DNA of 64,000 nucleotides from Pseudomonas pseudonitroreducens (GCF_021603645.1 NZ_BQHJ01000001.1:310001-374000); one strand, 5' to 3'; shown: positions 41,718 through 50,345, counted from the first letter of the stretch. Notes: a model not told the origin generated them from the letters alone. Program-made: numbers and translations.

Positions 41718-42257
41718 ATGAGCGACAAGAAAGCCCAGACCCGCGAACGCATTCTGTCCGCTGCCACCAGCGCGTTGCTGCAGCGCGGCCCAGTGGGCCC
41801 CAGCGTGGGCGAGGTGATGTCGGCGGCAGGGCTGACGGTGGGGGGCTTCTATTCGCACTTCGAGAGCAAGGACGCGCTGATGCTCGAGGCGTTCCGGCAA
41901 CTGCTCGCCAAGCGCCGCGAAGGGCTCAAGCGCTTCGATCCGCAGTTGAGTTTCGCCGAGCGGCGGGCGCTGACGGCGCAGTTCTACCTGTCGCGCAAGC
42001 ATCGTGATACCGAAGAGGAAGGCTGCCCGATCCCCAGTTCGCTGAACGAGGTGGCCAATCTGCCGGAAGAATTCCGCCAGACCCTGGAAGAACACGTGGA
42101 GCTGATGGTCGCGGCGCTGGCTGGCCGCCCCGAGGAAATCGACTCCGTGCTCAGCGACATGGCCCTGATGATTGGCGGATTGGCGCTGGCCCGAGCCCTG
42201 GGCAGCGGAGACCTGTCCGATCGTGTCCTGCGTGCCGCGAAGAAGGCGGTGATCTGA
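41718..42257 (+). CDS. TetR-family transcriptional regulator
   Basis: A 179-residue TetR repressor. The N-terminal HTH (residues 6-52) reads TRERILSAATSALLQRGPVGPSVGEVMSAAGLTVGGFYSHFESKDALM. The ligand domain includes GCPIPSSLNEVANLP near 96, a cysteine-bearing segment found in related TetR proteins. It lies 12 bp before the alpha/beta hydrolase gene, so it probably controls that gene and itself through the palindrome upstream. The ligand is unknown. Confidence 0.92.
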   Translation: MSDKKAQTRERILSAATSALLQRGPVGPSVGEVMSAAGLTVGGFYSHFESKDALMLEAFRQLLAKRREGLKRFDPQLSFAERRALTAQFYLSRKHRDTEEEGCPIPSSLNEVANLPEEFRQTLEEHVELMVAALAGRPEEIDSVLSDMALMIGGLALARALGSGDLSDRVLRAAKKAVI

Positions 42258-42269
42258 GGAGGTGCGGAA

Positions 42270-43109
42270 ATGAATGGTCTCAACTGGGTTCGAGGCATCA
42301 ATGCCACCCTGGGGCGCGTCGCGCCGGAATGGGCGGCGCAGCGCATGCGGCAGTTGTTCGTGACGCCCAACGGGTATTCGCCGCGCGACTGGGAGCTGCC
42401 GTTGCTGGCCAGCTCCGAGCGCGTCACCTTGCGCTTTGGCCTGTCCGCGTTGCGCTGGGGGGAGGGTCCGGCCGTGCTGCTGATGCACGGCTGGGAAGGA
42501 CGGCCCACCCAGTTCGCCACGCTGATCGAGAAGCTGGTGGGCGCCGGTTACGGCGTGATTGCCCTCGATGGCCCAGGCCATGGTCGCTCGCCCGGACAGG
42601 AAGCGGATATCGTGCTGTTCGCCCGCGCCCTCCTGGAAGCGGCTGGCGAGCTGCCGCCGCTGCGTGCCGTGATCGGTCATTCCATGGGCGGTGCCAGTGC
42701 CCTGCTGGCGACGCAGATGGGCTTGCGCACCGAGACGCTGGTGACCATCGGCGCACCGAGCAATGTGCTTGGCGTCCTGCGCGGCTTCTCCAGAATGGTC
42801 GGGCTGCCGCCGCTCGCACGTTCGCGCTTCATCCGCATGATCGAGGGGCGCACGGGAATTGCCGCCAGGCAACTGGACGTCGCGCGCTACCAGCTGGATT
42901 TCCCCGGCCTGGTGGTGCACGCCGAGGATGACCAGTACGTGCGCGTGGGCGAGGCCGCCGCCATTCACCAGGCCTGGCCGCGTAGCCGACTGTTGCGCCT
43001 GCCCGCCGGCGGACACCACCGTGTGTTGGCGGATGCCGTAGTCACTGAGGCGATCCTCGAACTGTTGGAGGAAGCCGAGATGCCACTCCCCCTGGCGCTG
43101 GTTTCCTGA
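42270..43109 (+). CDS. Alpha/beta hydrolase
   Basis: A 279-residue serine hydrolase. The oxyanion loop is LLMHGWEGRPTQF near residue 70, the nucleophile serine is in VIGHSMGGASALL near 136, the acid probably in VVHAEDDQYV near 216, and the histidine in AGGHHRVL near 248. The AEDDQYV and GHSMGG patterns are those of esterase/thioesterase-like hydrolases. Its 12-bp distance from tetR implies one transcript. The substrate is unknown. A GC-rich hairpin follows the gene. Confidence 0.88.
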   Translation: MNGLNWVRGINATLGRVAPEWAAQRMRQLFVTPNGYSPRDWELPLLASSERVTLRFGLSALRWGEGPAVLLMHGWEGRPTQFATLIEKLVGAGYGVIALDGPGHGRSPGQEADIVLFARALLEAAGELPPLRAVIGHSMGGASALLATQMGLRTETLVTIGAPSNVLGVLRGFSRMVGLPPLARSRFIRMIEGRTGIAARQLDVARYQLDFPGLVVHAEDDQYVRVGEAAAIHQAWPRSRLLRLPAGGHHRVLADAVVTEAILELLEEAEMPLPLALVS

Positions 43110-43127
43110 AACATTCAGCAGGCTGAT

Positions 43128-43152
43128 AACGGCGGCTACCGACCGCCGTTTT
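43128..43152 (+). terminator. Terminator after the tetR-hydrolase unit
   Basis: AACGGCGG (43128-43135) pairs with CCGCCGTT (43143-43150), followed by TT. Confidence 0.6.
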
Positions 43153-43276
43153 CGTTGAATGATGGCCCGTTGCGGGTCGTCAGGTTTGCCGTGCTGGCGT
43201 AGACTTTCGGGCATTTCCGGCCGCCCCGGCCTGGGCGCGAGGTCTTGCGCATGCGGGCGGTCGATGGGGGGGAAGC

Positions 43277-43927
43277 ATGAATCTGTCGCTGGATTGGGTG
43301 CTGCAGAAGGCGCGCCCGGTCATGCCGGTGCTGGTGATCGACGATGTGGCGCTCGCCGCTGACCTGGCGCACGCGCTGTATGACGGTGGCGTGCGCGTGC
43401 TGGAAGTGACCCTGCGGACGCCGCAGGCGCTGGATGCGGTCGCGGAGATCCGCCGCGAGCTACCGGAGATGATCGTCGGTGCCGGCACCCTGATCCACAC
43501 CGAGCAGTTCCAGGAAGCCCGCGACGCCGGTGCCCAGTTCGCCGTCAGCCCCGGCTGCACGCCGCGGCTGGTGGCCGCCGCCGACGATGCCAAGCTGCCG
43601 TTCCTGCCGGGCGTGATGACGCCGTCGGAAGTGCTCGTTGCGCTCGAGTACGGCTACCGCTCGCTGAAGCTGTTCCCCGCCGATGGCAACGCCGCGATCA
43701 AGATGCTCAAGAGCCTGAAGGCGCCCTTCGCCGGCATCCGCTTCTGTCCGACTGGCGGCATCACCCAGGAGAACCTGCTCAACGTGCTGCGCCTGCCCAA
43801 CGTCGCCTGCGTCGGCGGTACCTGGATCGCGCCGCCCAGCCTGGTCCGCGCCCGCGCCTGGGACCAGATCACCCAATTGGCCGCCGAGGCGATCGCGCTG
43901 GCCGCAAGCCTGGAGCATGCTTCATGA
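43277..43927 (+). CDS. Second KDPG/KHG aldolase
   Basis: A 216-residue class I aldolase paralogous to Eda at 18781. The Schiff-base lysine is K131 in YRSLKLFPADGNAA and the glutamate is E43 in VLEVTLRT; GAGTLIHTEQ and FCPTGGITQEN fill out the active site. The full catalytic set is present, so it should be active on KDPG or a related 2-keto-3-deoxy sugar acid. It shares an operon with the thioesterase (4-base overlap) rather than with sugar genes. The exact substrate is open. Confidence 0.9.
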   Translation: MNLSLDWVLQKARPVMPVLVIDDVALAADLAHALYDGGVRVLEVTLRTPQALDAVAEIRRELPEMIVGAGTLIHTEQFQEARDAGAQFAVSPGCTPRLVAAADDAKLPFLPGVMTPSEVLVALEYGYRSLKLFPADGNAAIKMLKSLKAPFAGIRFCPTGGITQENLLNVLRLPNVACVGGTWIAPPSLVRARAWDQITQLAAEAIALAASLEHAS

Positions 43928-44379
43928 GTTGGCAGTTGCCCGACCCGTTCGTCATCGATATCGAGGTCAAGTCCGAGGACATCGACGGCCTCGGTCACGC
44001 CAACAACGCTGTCTACGTCAGTTGGCTGGAACGCTGCGCTTGGCGCCACTCCCAGAGCCTGGGGCTGGACCTGGCCGAGTACCGCCGGCTGGATCGTGCC
44101 ATGGCCGTGGTGCGCCATGAGGTGGATTACCTGGCCGCCGCCTACGAAGGCGATCAGTTGCAGCTGGCGACCTGGATCGTCGAGTCCGACCAGCGCCTGA
44201 AGATGACCCGCCACTTCCAGCTGGTGCGCCCCGCCGATGCTGTGACGCTGCTGCGCGCACAGACCACCTTCGTCTGCATCGAGCTGTCCAGCGGCAAGCC
44301 CAAGCGCATGCCCGTCGAGTTCATCGAAGGCTACGGCCGCGCCTTGTTGCCAGCGGCAAGCGTCGCAGCGGGCGCGTGA
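43924..44379 (+). CDS. 4-hydroxybenzoyl-CoA-type hot-dog thioesterase
   Basis: A 151-residue hot-dog-fold acyl-CoA thioesterase. The 4HBT signature is seen as [29 protein letters not shown] near residues 16-44, with the catalytic acid in EDIDGLGH or just after. [23 protein letters not shown] near 62 is the core strand. It probably hydrolyses a CoA or ACP thioester; the substrate cannot be named. The start ATG overlaps the aldolase stop (ATGA). Confidence 0.88.
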   Translation: MSWQLPDPFVIDIEVKSEDIDGLGHANNAVYVSWLERCAWRHSQSLGLDLAEYRRLDRAMAVVRHEVDYLAAAYEGDQLQLATWIVESDQRLKMTRHFQLVRPADAVTLLRAQTTFVCIELSSGKPKRMPVEFIEGYGRALLPAASVAAGA

Positions 44380-44455
44380 TCCGTCGCGCCGCGCTTTTCC
44401 CGGCGCGGCGCATTCCCTACAATCCGCGGCCTTCGCCATTGCCCGAGATTTTCCC

Positions 44456-45415
44456 GTGCAGATCGCCCTGGCCCCGATGGAGGGGCTGGTAGATGACATC
44501 CTGCGCGATGTGCTGACTCGCGTCGGCGGCATCGACTGGTGCGTCACCGAATTCATCCGCATCAACGACCGACTGTTGCCGCCGTCGTCCTTCCTGGCGC
44601 TCGCGCCGGAGCTGGCGCACGGCAGCAGGACCCGCGCCGGCGTGCCGATGCGTGTGCAACTGCTCGGTTCCGACCCGCAACTGCTGGCGGAAAACGCCGT
44701 GCAGGCCTGCGAGCTGGGTGCCCCGGTGATCGACCTGAACTTCGGCTGCCCGGCGAAGACGGTGAACCGTTCCCGTGGCGGCGCGGTGCTGCTGAAGGAG
44801 CCCGAGCTGATGTTCAGCATCATCGAGGCCGTGCGCCGTGCGGTGCCGGCGCACATCCCGGTGACCTCGAAGATGCGCCTGGGCTATGACAGCCCGGATG
44901 GCGCGATCGACTGCGCCCGCGCCCTGGCCGACGCCGGCTCCGCCCACGTGGTGGTCCACGCGCGGACCAAGGCCGACGGCTACAAGCCGCCGGCACATTG
45001 GGAATGGGTGGCGAAGGTCGCCGATGCGGTAAAGGTGCCGGTGTTCGCCAATGGCGAAGTCTGGACCCTCGAGGATTACCACCGTTGTCGCTCCATCAGC
45101 GGTGTGGCCGACATCATGCTCGGCCGCGGGCTGGTTTCCCGCCCCGATCTCGCCCGGCAGATCGCTGCCTGGCGCGATGGCCGCGAGGTGGTGCCGATGC
45201 CCTGGTCCGAGGTGCGCGTGCTGCTCGACGACTTCTGGCGCCAGGCCCGGCGCAAGCTGGCGCCCCGCTATGCGCCGGGGCGGCTGAAGCAGTGGCTGGG
45301 GATGCTCACCCGCAGTTATCCCGAAGCCGTGGAGCTGTTCGCCCAGGTGCGCCGCGAGAGCGATTGCGAAGTGCTGGATCGGATGCTCCAGGTCGAGATC
45401 GAAGCAGCCGCTTGA
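44456..45415 (+). CDS. dusC: tRNA-dihydrouridine(16) synthase
   Basis: A 319-residue FMN enzyme reducing uridine-16 in tRNAs. The flavin barrel has LAPMEGLVD near residue 5, the catalytic cysteine C98 in [19 protein letters not shown], and [12 protein letters not shown] near 200 at the FMN phosphate. Length and C98 match DusC, whose family is narrow enough to trust the subfamily. The start is GTG at 44456, giving [10 protein letters not shown], 76 bp after the thioesterase gene. A REP pair lies downstream. Confidence 0.93.
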   Translation: MQIALAPMEGLVDDILRDVLTRVGGIDWCVTEFIRINDRLLPPSSFLALAPELAHGSRTRAGVPMRVQLLGSDPQLLAENAVQACELGAPVIDLNFGCPAKTVNRSRGGAVLLKEPELMFSIIEAVRRAVPAHIPVTSKMRLGYDSPDGAIDCARALADAGSAHVVVHARTKADGYKPPAHWEWVAKVADAVKVPVFANGEVWTLEDYHRCRSISGVADIMLGRGLVSRPDLARQIAAWRDGREVVPMPWSEVRVLLDDFWRQARRKLAPRYAPGRLKQWLGMLTRSYPEAVELFAQVRRESDCEVLDRMLQVEIEAAA

Positions 45416-45424
45416 TCTGCTCTT

Positions 45425-45505
45425 CGTAGGAGCGAGCTTGCTCGCGAACGCGGTTCCTCCCAACACATCGGTGTTGAGCGGTTCGCGAGCAAGCTCGCTC
45501 CTACA
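45425..45505. repeat. REP inverted pair
   Basis: Copies at 45425-45449 and 45481-45505 between the convergent dusC and SDR genes, the usual place for such elements. Confidence 0.9.
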
Positions 45506-45531
45506 AAAGCGTGCGCCACGATTACGCCGAA

Positions 45532-46278
45532 TCAGCGGCCGCCGCTGACGTCGACGAAGCTGCCGGTGGAGTAGCTCGACTCGTTCGAGGCCAGGAACAG
45601 GATCGCTCGCGCCACTTCCTCGGCCTCGCCGCCGCGCCCCAGCGGAATCGCCGATTGCAGGCGTTCCACGCGGCCCGGCTCGCCACCACTGGCGTGGATC
45701 TCGGTCCTGATCAGCCCTGGTCGTACGGCGTTCACGCGGATACCTTCAGCGGCCACTTCCTTGGCCAGGCCGATGGTCAGGCTGTCCACCGCGCCCTTGG
45801 CGGCGGCGTAGTCGATGTATTCGTTGGGCGAGCCCAGGCGCGAAGCCATCGACGAGACATTGACGATGCTTCCGCCGTTGCCGCCGTGCTTGCGCGCCAT
45901 GCGTCTGATCGCCTCGCGACAGCAGAGGAAGGTGCCGGTGACATTCACCGCGAACACCCGCTGCAGGCGTGCCACGTCCATCTCTTCGAGGCGCATCTGG
46001 CGCTCGAGGATGCCAGCGTTGTTCACCAGTGCGTCGATACGGCCGAAGTGTTCGTCCACTTCGCGGAACAGTCGCAGCACGTCTTCCTCGTTCGCCACGT
46101 CAGCGGCGAAGGCGCGTGCGTTGCCGCCGGCCCTGGTGATCTGTGTGACCAGCGCCTGGGCCGCTTCCTGCTCGCGGCGATAGTTGAGCGCCACGGCGAA
46201 CCCGCGTTCGGCAGCGAGCAGCGCGGTGGCAGCGCCGATGCCGCGACTGGCGCCAGTGATCAGCATGACCTTGTCCAT
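45532..46278 (-). CDS. Short-chain dehydrogenase/reductase (SDR)
   Basis: A 248-residue classical SDR with NAD(P)-binding TGASRGIGAA near residue 8, NNAG near 88, the catalytic serine in NVSSMAS near 140 and Y-x3-K in YIDYAAAKGAVDS near 155; PGLIRTEIHA near 185 follows. NYRREQEAA after beta-2 suggests NADP preference, from an arginine pair. The substrate is unknown: sugar, steroid and acyl-ACP reductases share this pattern. Transcribed divergently from ibpA, whose promoter lies in the gap. Confidence 0.9.
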   Translation of the reverse strand: MDKVMLITGASRGIGAATALLAAERGFAVALNYRREQEAAQALVTQITRAGGNARAFAADVANEEDVLRLFREVDEHFGRIDALVNNAGILERQMRLEEMDVARLQRVFAVNVTGTFLCCREAIRRMARKHGGNGGSIVNVSSMASRLGSPNEYIDYAAAKGAVDSLTIGLAKEVAAEGIRVNAVRPGLIRTEIHASGGEPGRVERLQSAIPLGRGGEAEEVARAILFLASNESSYSTGSFVDVSGGR

Positions 46279-46304
46279 GGAAAATCATCCTGTGGCGAAG
46301 GGGG

Positions 46305-46333
46305 CTTGAAATGGATTCGGGCAGCCCAATCTA
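46305..46333 (+). promoter_or_regulatory. Sigma-32-type heat-shock promoter of ibpA
   Basis: CTTGAAA (46305-46311), 13 bp, then CCCAATCTA (46325-46333), close to the RpoH consensus CTTGAAA-N13-CCCCATNT. The small heat-shock gene starts 93 bp further on. Confidence 0.8.
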
Positions 46334-46397
46334 TGTTCCTGCGGGAGGCCGAAGACGGGTCCCGCACCGGAGTTCTGATGTCAGGCTCCCGATCATA

Positions 46398-46425
46398 CCT
46401 TGCTGAAATTTTCAGGAGATTCGCA
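46398..46425 (+). promoter_or_regulatory. ROSE-type RNA thermometer
   Basis: CCTTGCTGA (46398-46406) can pair with TCAGGAG (46412-46418), covering the ribosome site AGGAG and leaving a G opposite it, the UUGCU pattern of ROSE elements. Short ROSE-like thermometers upstream of ibpA are known in Pseudomonas. Confidence 0.78.
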
Positions 46426-46872
46426 ATGAGCAACGTCCTTTCCCTCGCCCCGCTGTTCCGCCAGTCCGTTGGCTTCGATCGTTTCAATGATCTGTTCGAA
46501 TCCGCCCTGCGCAGTGAAAGCGGCAGTTCCTACCCGCCCTACAACGTCGAGAAGCATGGTGACGACCAGTACCGCATCGTCATCGCCGCCGCCGGCCTGC
46601 AGGAGGAAGACCTGGAGCTGCAGGTGGAGCGCGGTGTGCTGACCGTCCATGGCGGCAAGCGCGAAAAGGCTTCCGAGAGCGTCACCTACCTGCACCAGGG
46701 CATTGCCCAGCGCGCCTTCAAGCTGTCGTTCCGCCTCGCCGATCACATCGAGGTCCAGGGCGCATCGCTGAAGAACGGCCTGCTCAGTGTCGAGCTGGTA
46801 CGCATCGTTCCGGAAGAGGCCAAGCCCAAGCGGATCGCCATCAACGGCCAGAACCCGGCCATCGAAGGCTGA
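46426..46872 (+). CDS. ibpA: Small heat-shock protein (Hsp20, IbpA)
   Basis: A 148-residue alpha-crystallin-domain holdase that binds unfolding proteins. The domain spans about residues 35-125: YPPYNVEKHGDDQYRIVIAAAGLQEEDLELQVERGVLTVHG and the C-terminal LKNGLLSVELVRIVPEE, with the IAINGQNPAIEG tail near the oligomer-linking IXI region. The ATG at 46426 follows AGGAG by 7 bases. A sigma-32-type promoter and a ROSE hairpin precede it, and a strong terminator follows. Confidence 0.95.
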   Translation: MSNVLSLAPLFRQSVGFDRFNDLFESALRSESGSSYPPYNVEKHGDDQYRIVIAAAGLQEEDLELQVERGVLTVHGGKREKASESVTYLHQGIAQRAFKLSFRLADHIEVQGASLKNGLLSVELVRIVPEEAKPKRIAINGQNPAIEG

Positions 46873-46910
46873 GAGGCGCCCCGGTACTAGCCGGGCCGTA
46901 GCCGCAAAGC

Positions 46911-46942
46911 AAAACGCCCGTCTCGCAGGAGACGGGCGTTTT
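46911..46942. terminator. Bidirectional rho-independent terminator
   Basis: A 14-bp stem, AAAACGCCCGTCTC (46911-46924) with GAGACGGGCGTTTT (46929-46942), shared by convergent ibpA and the ykvI-like gene. Confidence 0.95.
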
Positions 46943-46967
46943 CGTTGGTACCTCGATCGGCTGCCGA

Positions 46968-48035
46968 TCAGGCTTTCTGCTGGTCCGGCAATGGTGCCGA
47001 ACGATTGCGCCACCAGGCGATGACGATGGCCGCCATCAGCACGAAGCCCAGGTAGCCCATGGCCGGGTAGACCAGGCCCACCAGCTTGACGAAACCGACC
47101 TGGCTGGCGATGAAGGCGAGTACTACCGCGACCACGGTGGCAGCGCGGAACGGCACGCCATAGGCGGCGCAGCGTGCGGCCAGGGTGTAGGCGAAACCGC
47201 TGGTGGTGCAGTACAGCTTCACCAGCAGCAGGGCGAGCATCACGTCGCCGAACCAGGGCGCGATGTTGTTGCTCAGCAGCAGGGTGGGAATGGCGCTGCC
47301 GCCGATCACGTCGATCTGCACCAGCATCACCAGGGCCATGGCGAGAATCAGCACGCCGACGCCGATACCGCCGAATACTCCGCCCATTGCCGCGGTGCGC
47401 AGGTTCGCCACGCTGCCGCCCATCACCACCACGGCCGCCGCGGTGGCGGCGACGTTGTAGGAGACGTAGAGCAGCGCGCCGAGCAGCCAGTTGGGCGCCG
47501 GATGCGGCACGGCCTGGGCAATCTGCTCCAGTTCCGCCAGCGGCTTGTGGATATGCGTCAGCGCGTAGATGGCGATGATCGCCACGATGATCATCAGTAC
47601 CGGGGTTATCAGGCTCATCAGGGTGATCACCCGTTTCAGGCCCAGGCACACGGTGATGATGGTCAGCACGCCAAGGACGATGCCGCCGATGGAGTGGCCG
47701 ATGCCCAGTTGCTGTTCGAAGGAGGAGTTGGCGCCGGCGAACATCACCACCATGGTGCCGAACAGGAAGAACGTCAGCATCAGGTCGACGACGCGGCCCA
47801 GCGGCTTGCCACAGATGTACTCCATGGCTTCCTTGTGCGACTGGGTCTGCAGGCGGCTGCCGATCTGGTAGAGGTTCATCAGTAGGAAGGCGAACAGCGC
47901 CAGCGCCACCAGCGCGCCAGCCAGGCCCATGATGCCGAAGCCGCCGAAGAACTGGAGGATCTCCTGGCCCGAGGCGAAGCCGACGCCCACCACCAGGCCG
48001 ATGTAGGCTCCGCCGAGCTTGAGACTGGTTTTCAT
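46968..48035 (-). CDS. YkvI-family membrane transporter-like protein
   Basis: A 355-residue membrane protein with about ten segments. Start MKTSLKLGGAYIGLVVGVGFASGQEILQFF at 48035 is the family-typical N-terminus; GFASGQE resembles the unwound substrate-binding helix of APC/SSS-fold transporters. In-frame codons upstream to 48134 carry no membrane segment. YkvI proteins have no firmly known substrate. It lies at the end of the FAD-oxidase/ridA/ykvI minus-strand operon, 58 bp after ridA, suggesting amino-acid uptake or export. Confidence 0.83.
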   Translation of the reverse strand: MKTSLKLGGAYIGLVVGVGFASGQEILQFFGGFGIMGLAGALVALALFAFLLMNLYQIGSRLQTQSHKEAMEYICGKPLGRVVDLMLTFFLFGTMVVMFAGANSSFEQQLGIGHSIGGIVLGVLTIITVCLGLKRVITLMSLITPVLMIIVAIIAIYALTHIHKPLAELEQIAQAVPHPAPNWLLGALLYVSYNVAATAAAVVVMGGSVANLRTAAMGGVFGGIGVGVLILAMALVMLVQIDVIGGSAIPTLLLSNNIAPWFGDVMLALLLVKLYCTTSGFAYTLAARCAAYGVPFRAATVVAVVLAFIASQVGFVKLVGLVYPAMGYLGFVLMAAIVIAWWRNRSAPLPDQQKA

Positions 48036-48093
48036 GATCGAGACTCTGTTGTTGTTATGCGAGCGGCCCTGCTCGCGGCGGGGCCGAAAGGGG

Positions 48094-48468
48094 TCACGCT
48101 GCGCCGACGTAGGCCTGGATTTCCACCTCGACATCCACGCCCAGCGCCAGGGCCGAAGCCACGCAGGAGCGTACCGGCAGGCCCTGGTCGAAGTAGCGCT
48201 TGTACACCTCGTTGAAGCCGGCGAAGTGCGTCATGTCGGACAGCCACACGGTGGCCTTCACCACCTGGGAAAAGTTCGCGCCGCAGGCTTCCAGGCTCTC
48301 GGCGATGCGGGTCATCACCGCTTCGGTCTGGGTCTGGATGTCACCCTTCACCACCTGGCCGTCGGCGGTCATCGGCACCTGGCCGGAGAGGAACAGGAAG
48401 CCACCGGCCTTCACGGCGCGGGAGAAAGGGAAGGGCAGGGTGCTGGGAAAACGCTGGATATCGCTCAT
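48094..48468 (-). CDS. ridA: RidA-family reactive imine deaminase
   Basis: A 124-residue RidA/YjgF protein that hydrolyses reactive enamine/imine intermediates to ketoacids. The substrate-binding arginine is in PVRSCVASALALGVDVEVE near residue 104, and the trimer-interface strand FLFLSGQVPMTADGQ lies near 23. The start at 48468 (MSDIQRF) follows GGAGAC by 6 bases; the eight-codon upstream extension is less likely. Between the FAD amino acid oxidase (20 bp) and the ykvI gene, it would detoxify the oxidase's imine product. Confidence 0.9.
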   Translation of the reverse strand: MSDIQRFPSTLPFPFSRAVKAGGFLFLSGQVPMTADGQVVKGDIQTQTEAVMTRIAESLEACGANFSQVVKATVWLSDMTHFAGFNEVYKRYFDQGLPVRSCVASALALGVDVEVEIQAYVGAA

Positions 48469-48488
48469 GGGTAAGTCTCCGGGGGAAT

Positions 48489-49604
48489 TCAACGCAGGCG
48501 CGCCGGGCTCAGGCGCTGGGGGTCGACGCCTTCCAGGCGCAGGGATTCGGGGAGCGGCTGGCCGAGCAGCAGCGACTGGGCCAGGCGCGAGACGCCGTCG
48601 GCGGACTGGATGCCGTAGCCGCCCTGGGCGGCCAGCCAGAAGAACGCCGGGTTCCGGGCATCGCTGCCGATCACCAGGTCGCCATCACTGACGAATGAGC
48701 GCAGGCCGGCCCAGCTGTGGTTCGGCCGGCGGATCGCCAGGGTGGTGTGCTCTTCGATGTGGTGCACGCCGATGGCGATATCCAGCTCTTCGGGCTGCAC
48801 GTCCTGGGCCTGCACCGGATCGGCATTGGCGGGCGAGCCGAGCAGTTGGCCGGCGTCCGGCTTGAAGTAGAAGCTTTCATCGATGCCGATGACGGTCGGC
48901 CAGCGACTGACATCGACACCTTCCGGCACGGCGAAGGTAAAGGCGGTGCGCCGGCAGGGTTGCAGGCCGACGGGGCGGATGCCGCAGCGCTCGGCCACAT
49001 GGTCGGCCCAGGCGCCGGCGGCATTGACCAGTTGCGCGGCCTGTATGACTTCGCCATGGCTGAGTTGCAGCGTCCAGCCGCCATCATTCGCGTATCGGGC
49101 GGAGAGCAACTCGCGGTTGCAGCGCAACTCGCCGCCACGCTGGCGCAGCGCGCGCAGGTAGCCCTGGTGCAATGCATGGACGTCGAGATCGCGCGCATCT
49201 GCCTCGTAGAGCGCGCCGATGATCGCGTCGGCGCGCAGCACCGGGAGGAGCTCCAGCGCCTGTTCGGTACTGATGCGCTCGACACCGGGCGTGGCTTCGG
49301 CCTGGTTCAGCCGCTCGATGTCCTCGGGGCCGCCGACGTACAGGCAGCCGCGCGGGGTGAGGATCGGGTGCTCGCTGAAACCTGCCGGTGGATTCTCGTA
49401 GAAGGCGCGACTGGCGCGGGTCAGCGCCTGGATCTGCGGCGTGCCGTAGGCCTCCATGAACATTGCCGCGGAGCGCCCGGTGGCGTGATAGCCGGGCTGC
49501 TCTTCGCGCTCCACCACCAACACCTTGTGGGTCTCGCTCAGGCGGTAGGCGAGAGAAGCACCGGCAATGCCGGCACCGATGATGACGAAATCGAAATGGC
49601 TCAC
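48489..49604 (-). CDS. FAD-dependent D-amino acid dehydrogenase-like oxidoreductase (DAO family)
   Basis: A 371-residue flavoenzyme. The FAD-binding GxGxxG is IIGAGIAGASLAYRL near residue 8 and EREEQPGYHATGRSAA near 36 holds the ribose site plus the conserved GRSAA. NAAGAWAD near 192 and SDGDLVIGSDARNPAFFWLAAQGGYGIQSADGVSR near 310-345 match D-arginine dehydrogenase-type enzymes. It probably oxidises a D-amino acid to an imine. It heads the operon with ridA and ykvI and is divergent from an XRE-cupin regulator. Confidence 0.88.
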   Translation of the reverse strand: MSHFDFVIIGAGIAGASLAYRLSETHKVLVVEREEQPGYHATGRSAAMFMEAYGTPQIQALTRASRAFYENPPAGFSEHPILTPRGCLYVGGPEDIERLNQAEATPGVERISTEQALELLPVLRADAIIGALYEADARDLDVHALHQGYLRALRQRGGELRCNRELLSARYANDGGWTLQLSHGEVIQAAQLVNAAGAWADHVAERCGIRPVGLQPCRRTAFTFAVPEGVDVSRWPTVIGIDESFYFKPDAGQLLGSPANADPVQAQDVQPEELDIAIGVHHIEEHTTLAIRRPNHSWAGLRSFVSDGDLVIGSDARNPAFFWLAAQGGYGIQSADGVSRLAQSLLLGQPLPESLRLEGVDPQRLSPARLR

Positions 49605-49625
49605 TGCAAGGGCCTTCTGCCGGTA

Positions 49626-49657
49626 TTCTCTTATGTGAGAAATCTAAGATATGAGAA
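49626..49657. promoter_or_regulatory. Candidate operator between the FAD oxidase and XRE-cupin genes
   Basis: Inverted repeat TTCTC-TTATGT-GAGAA (49626-49641) followed by a related arm, ATATGAGAA (49649-49657), 22 bases before the FAD oxidase start and 75 bases before the regulator. Confidence 0.5.
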
Positions 49658-49715
49658 TTTTTGCGCCAAAGGCAAGGCCCGGTAAACTTTCGTCGGCCCC
49701 CTCACGAGATGTCCC

Positions 49716-50339
49716 ATGAGCGAAACCGCGCAGATACTAGCCAAACCCCAGCAACTGGATCGAGACGAAGTCGGTGCGCGCCTGCGGGCGGTTCGCAAGC
49801 AACAGAAGCTGACCCTGAAACAGCTCTCCGACCTGTCTGGGGTGGCGGTTTCCACTCTGTCGAAGATGGAGTTGGCGCAGGTCGCGGTGAGCTATGACAA
49901 GCTGGCCGCCGCCGCCCGCGCCTTGCAGGTGGATATCGCCCAGTTGTTCCGCCCATTGCCGCCCGTCGGAGCGCTGGCGGGACTGAAGACGTTCGTGAAG
50001 ACCCGTGTCGATGACGCTGCCGGTTACGACACCGGGGGCTACGAGTACTACCCCATCGCCGGTGATTTCCCGCAGCGCAGCATGACGCCGCTGTACGCGC
50101 GCATCTTTGCCCGCGAAGTGGGCGAGTTCGATGATTACGTCCGCCACCCCGGCCAGGAGTTCGCCATGGTGGTGACCGGCCGCGTGCGCATCCAGTTCGA
50201 GACGGGCGAGTCGGTAAGCATCGGCCCGCGTGAGACGGCGTACTTCGACAGCAGCGTCGGCCACCTCTACCTCAACGACGGTGAAGCCGACGAGGCCCAG
50301 GTGATGGTGGTGATGTCGGAGTTGCGGCCCGCCGAGTAG
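49716..50339 (+). CDS. XRE-family regulator with C-terminal cupin
   Basis: A 207-residue regulator. The N-terminal HTH (residues 21-80: DEVGARLRAVRKQQKLTLKQLSDLSGVAVSTLSKMELAQVAVSYDKLAAAARAL) is of the Cro/CI type, and the cupin domain spans about 120-200 (DDYVRHPGQEFAMVVTGRVRIQFETGESVSIGPRETAYFDSSVGHLYLN). Proteins of this kind often sense amines or amino acids. It is divergent from the FAD oxidase-ridA-ykvI operon, which it probably controls. The ligand is inferred. Confidence 0.92.
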   Translation: MSETAQILAKPQQLDRDEVGARLRAVRKQQKLTLKQLSDLSGVAVSTLSKMELAQVAVSYDKLAAAARALQVDIAQLFRPLPPVGALAGLKTFVKTRVDDAAGYDTGGYEYYPIAGDFPQRSMTPLYARIFAREVGEFDDYVRHPGQEFAMVVTGRVRIQFETGESVSIGPRETAYFDSSVGHLYLNDGEADEAQVMVVMSELRPAE

Positions 50340-50345
50340 CGGGCC

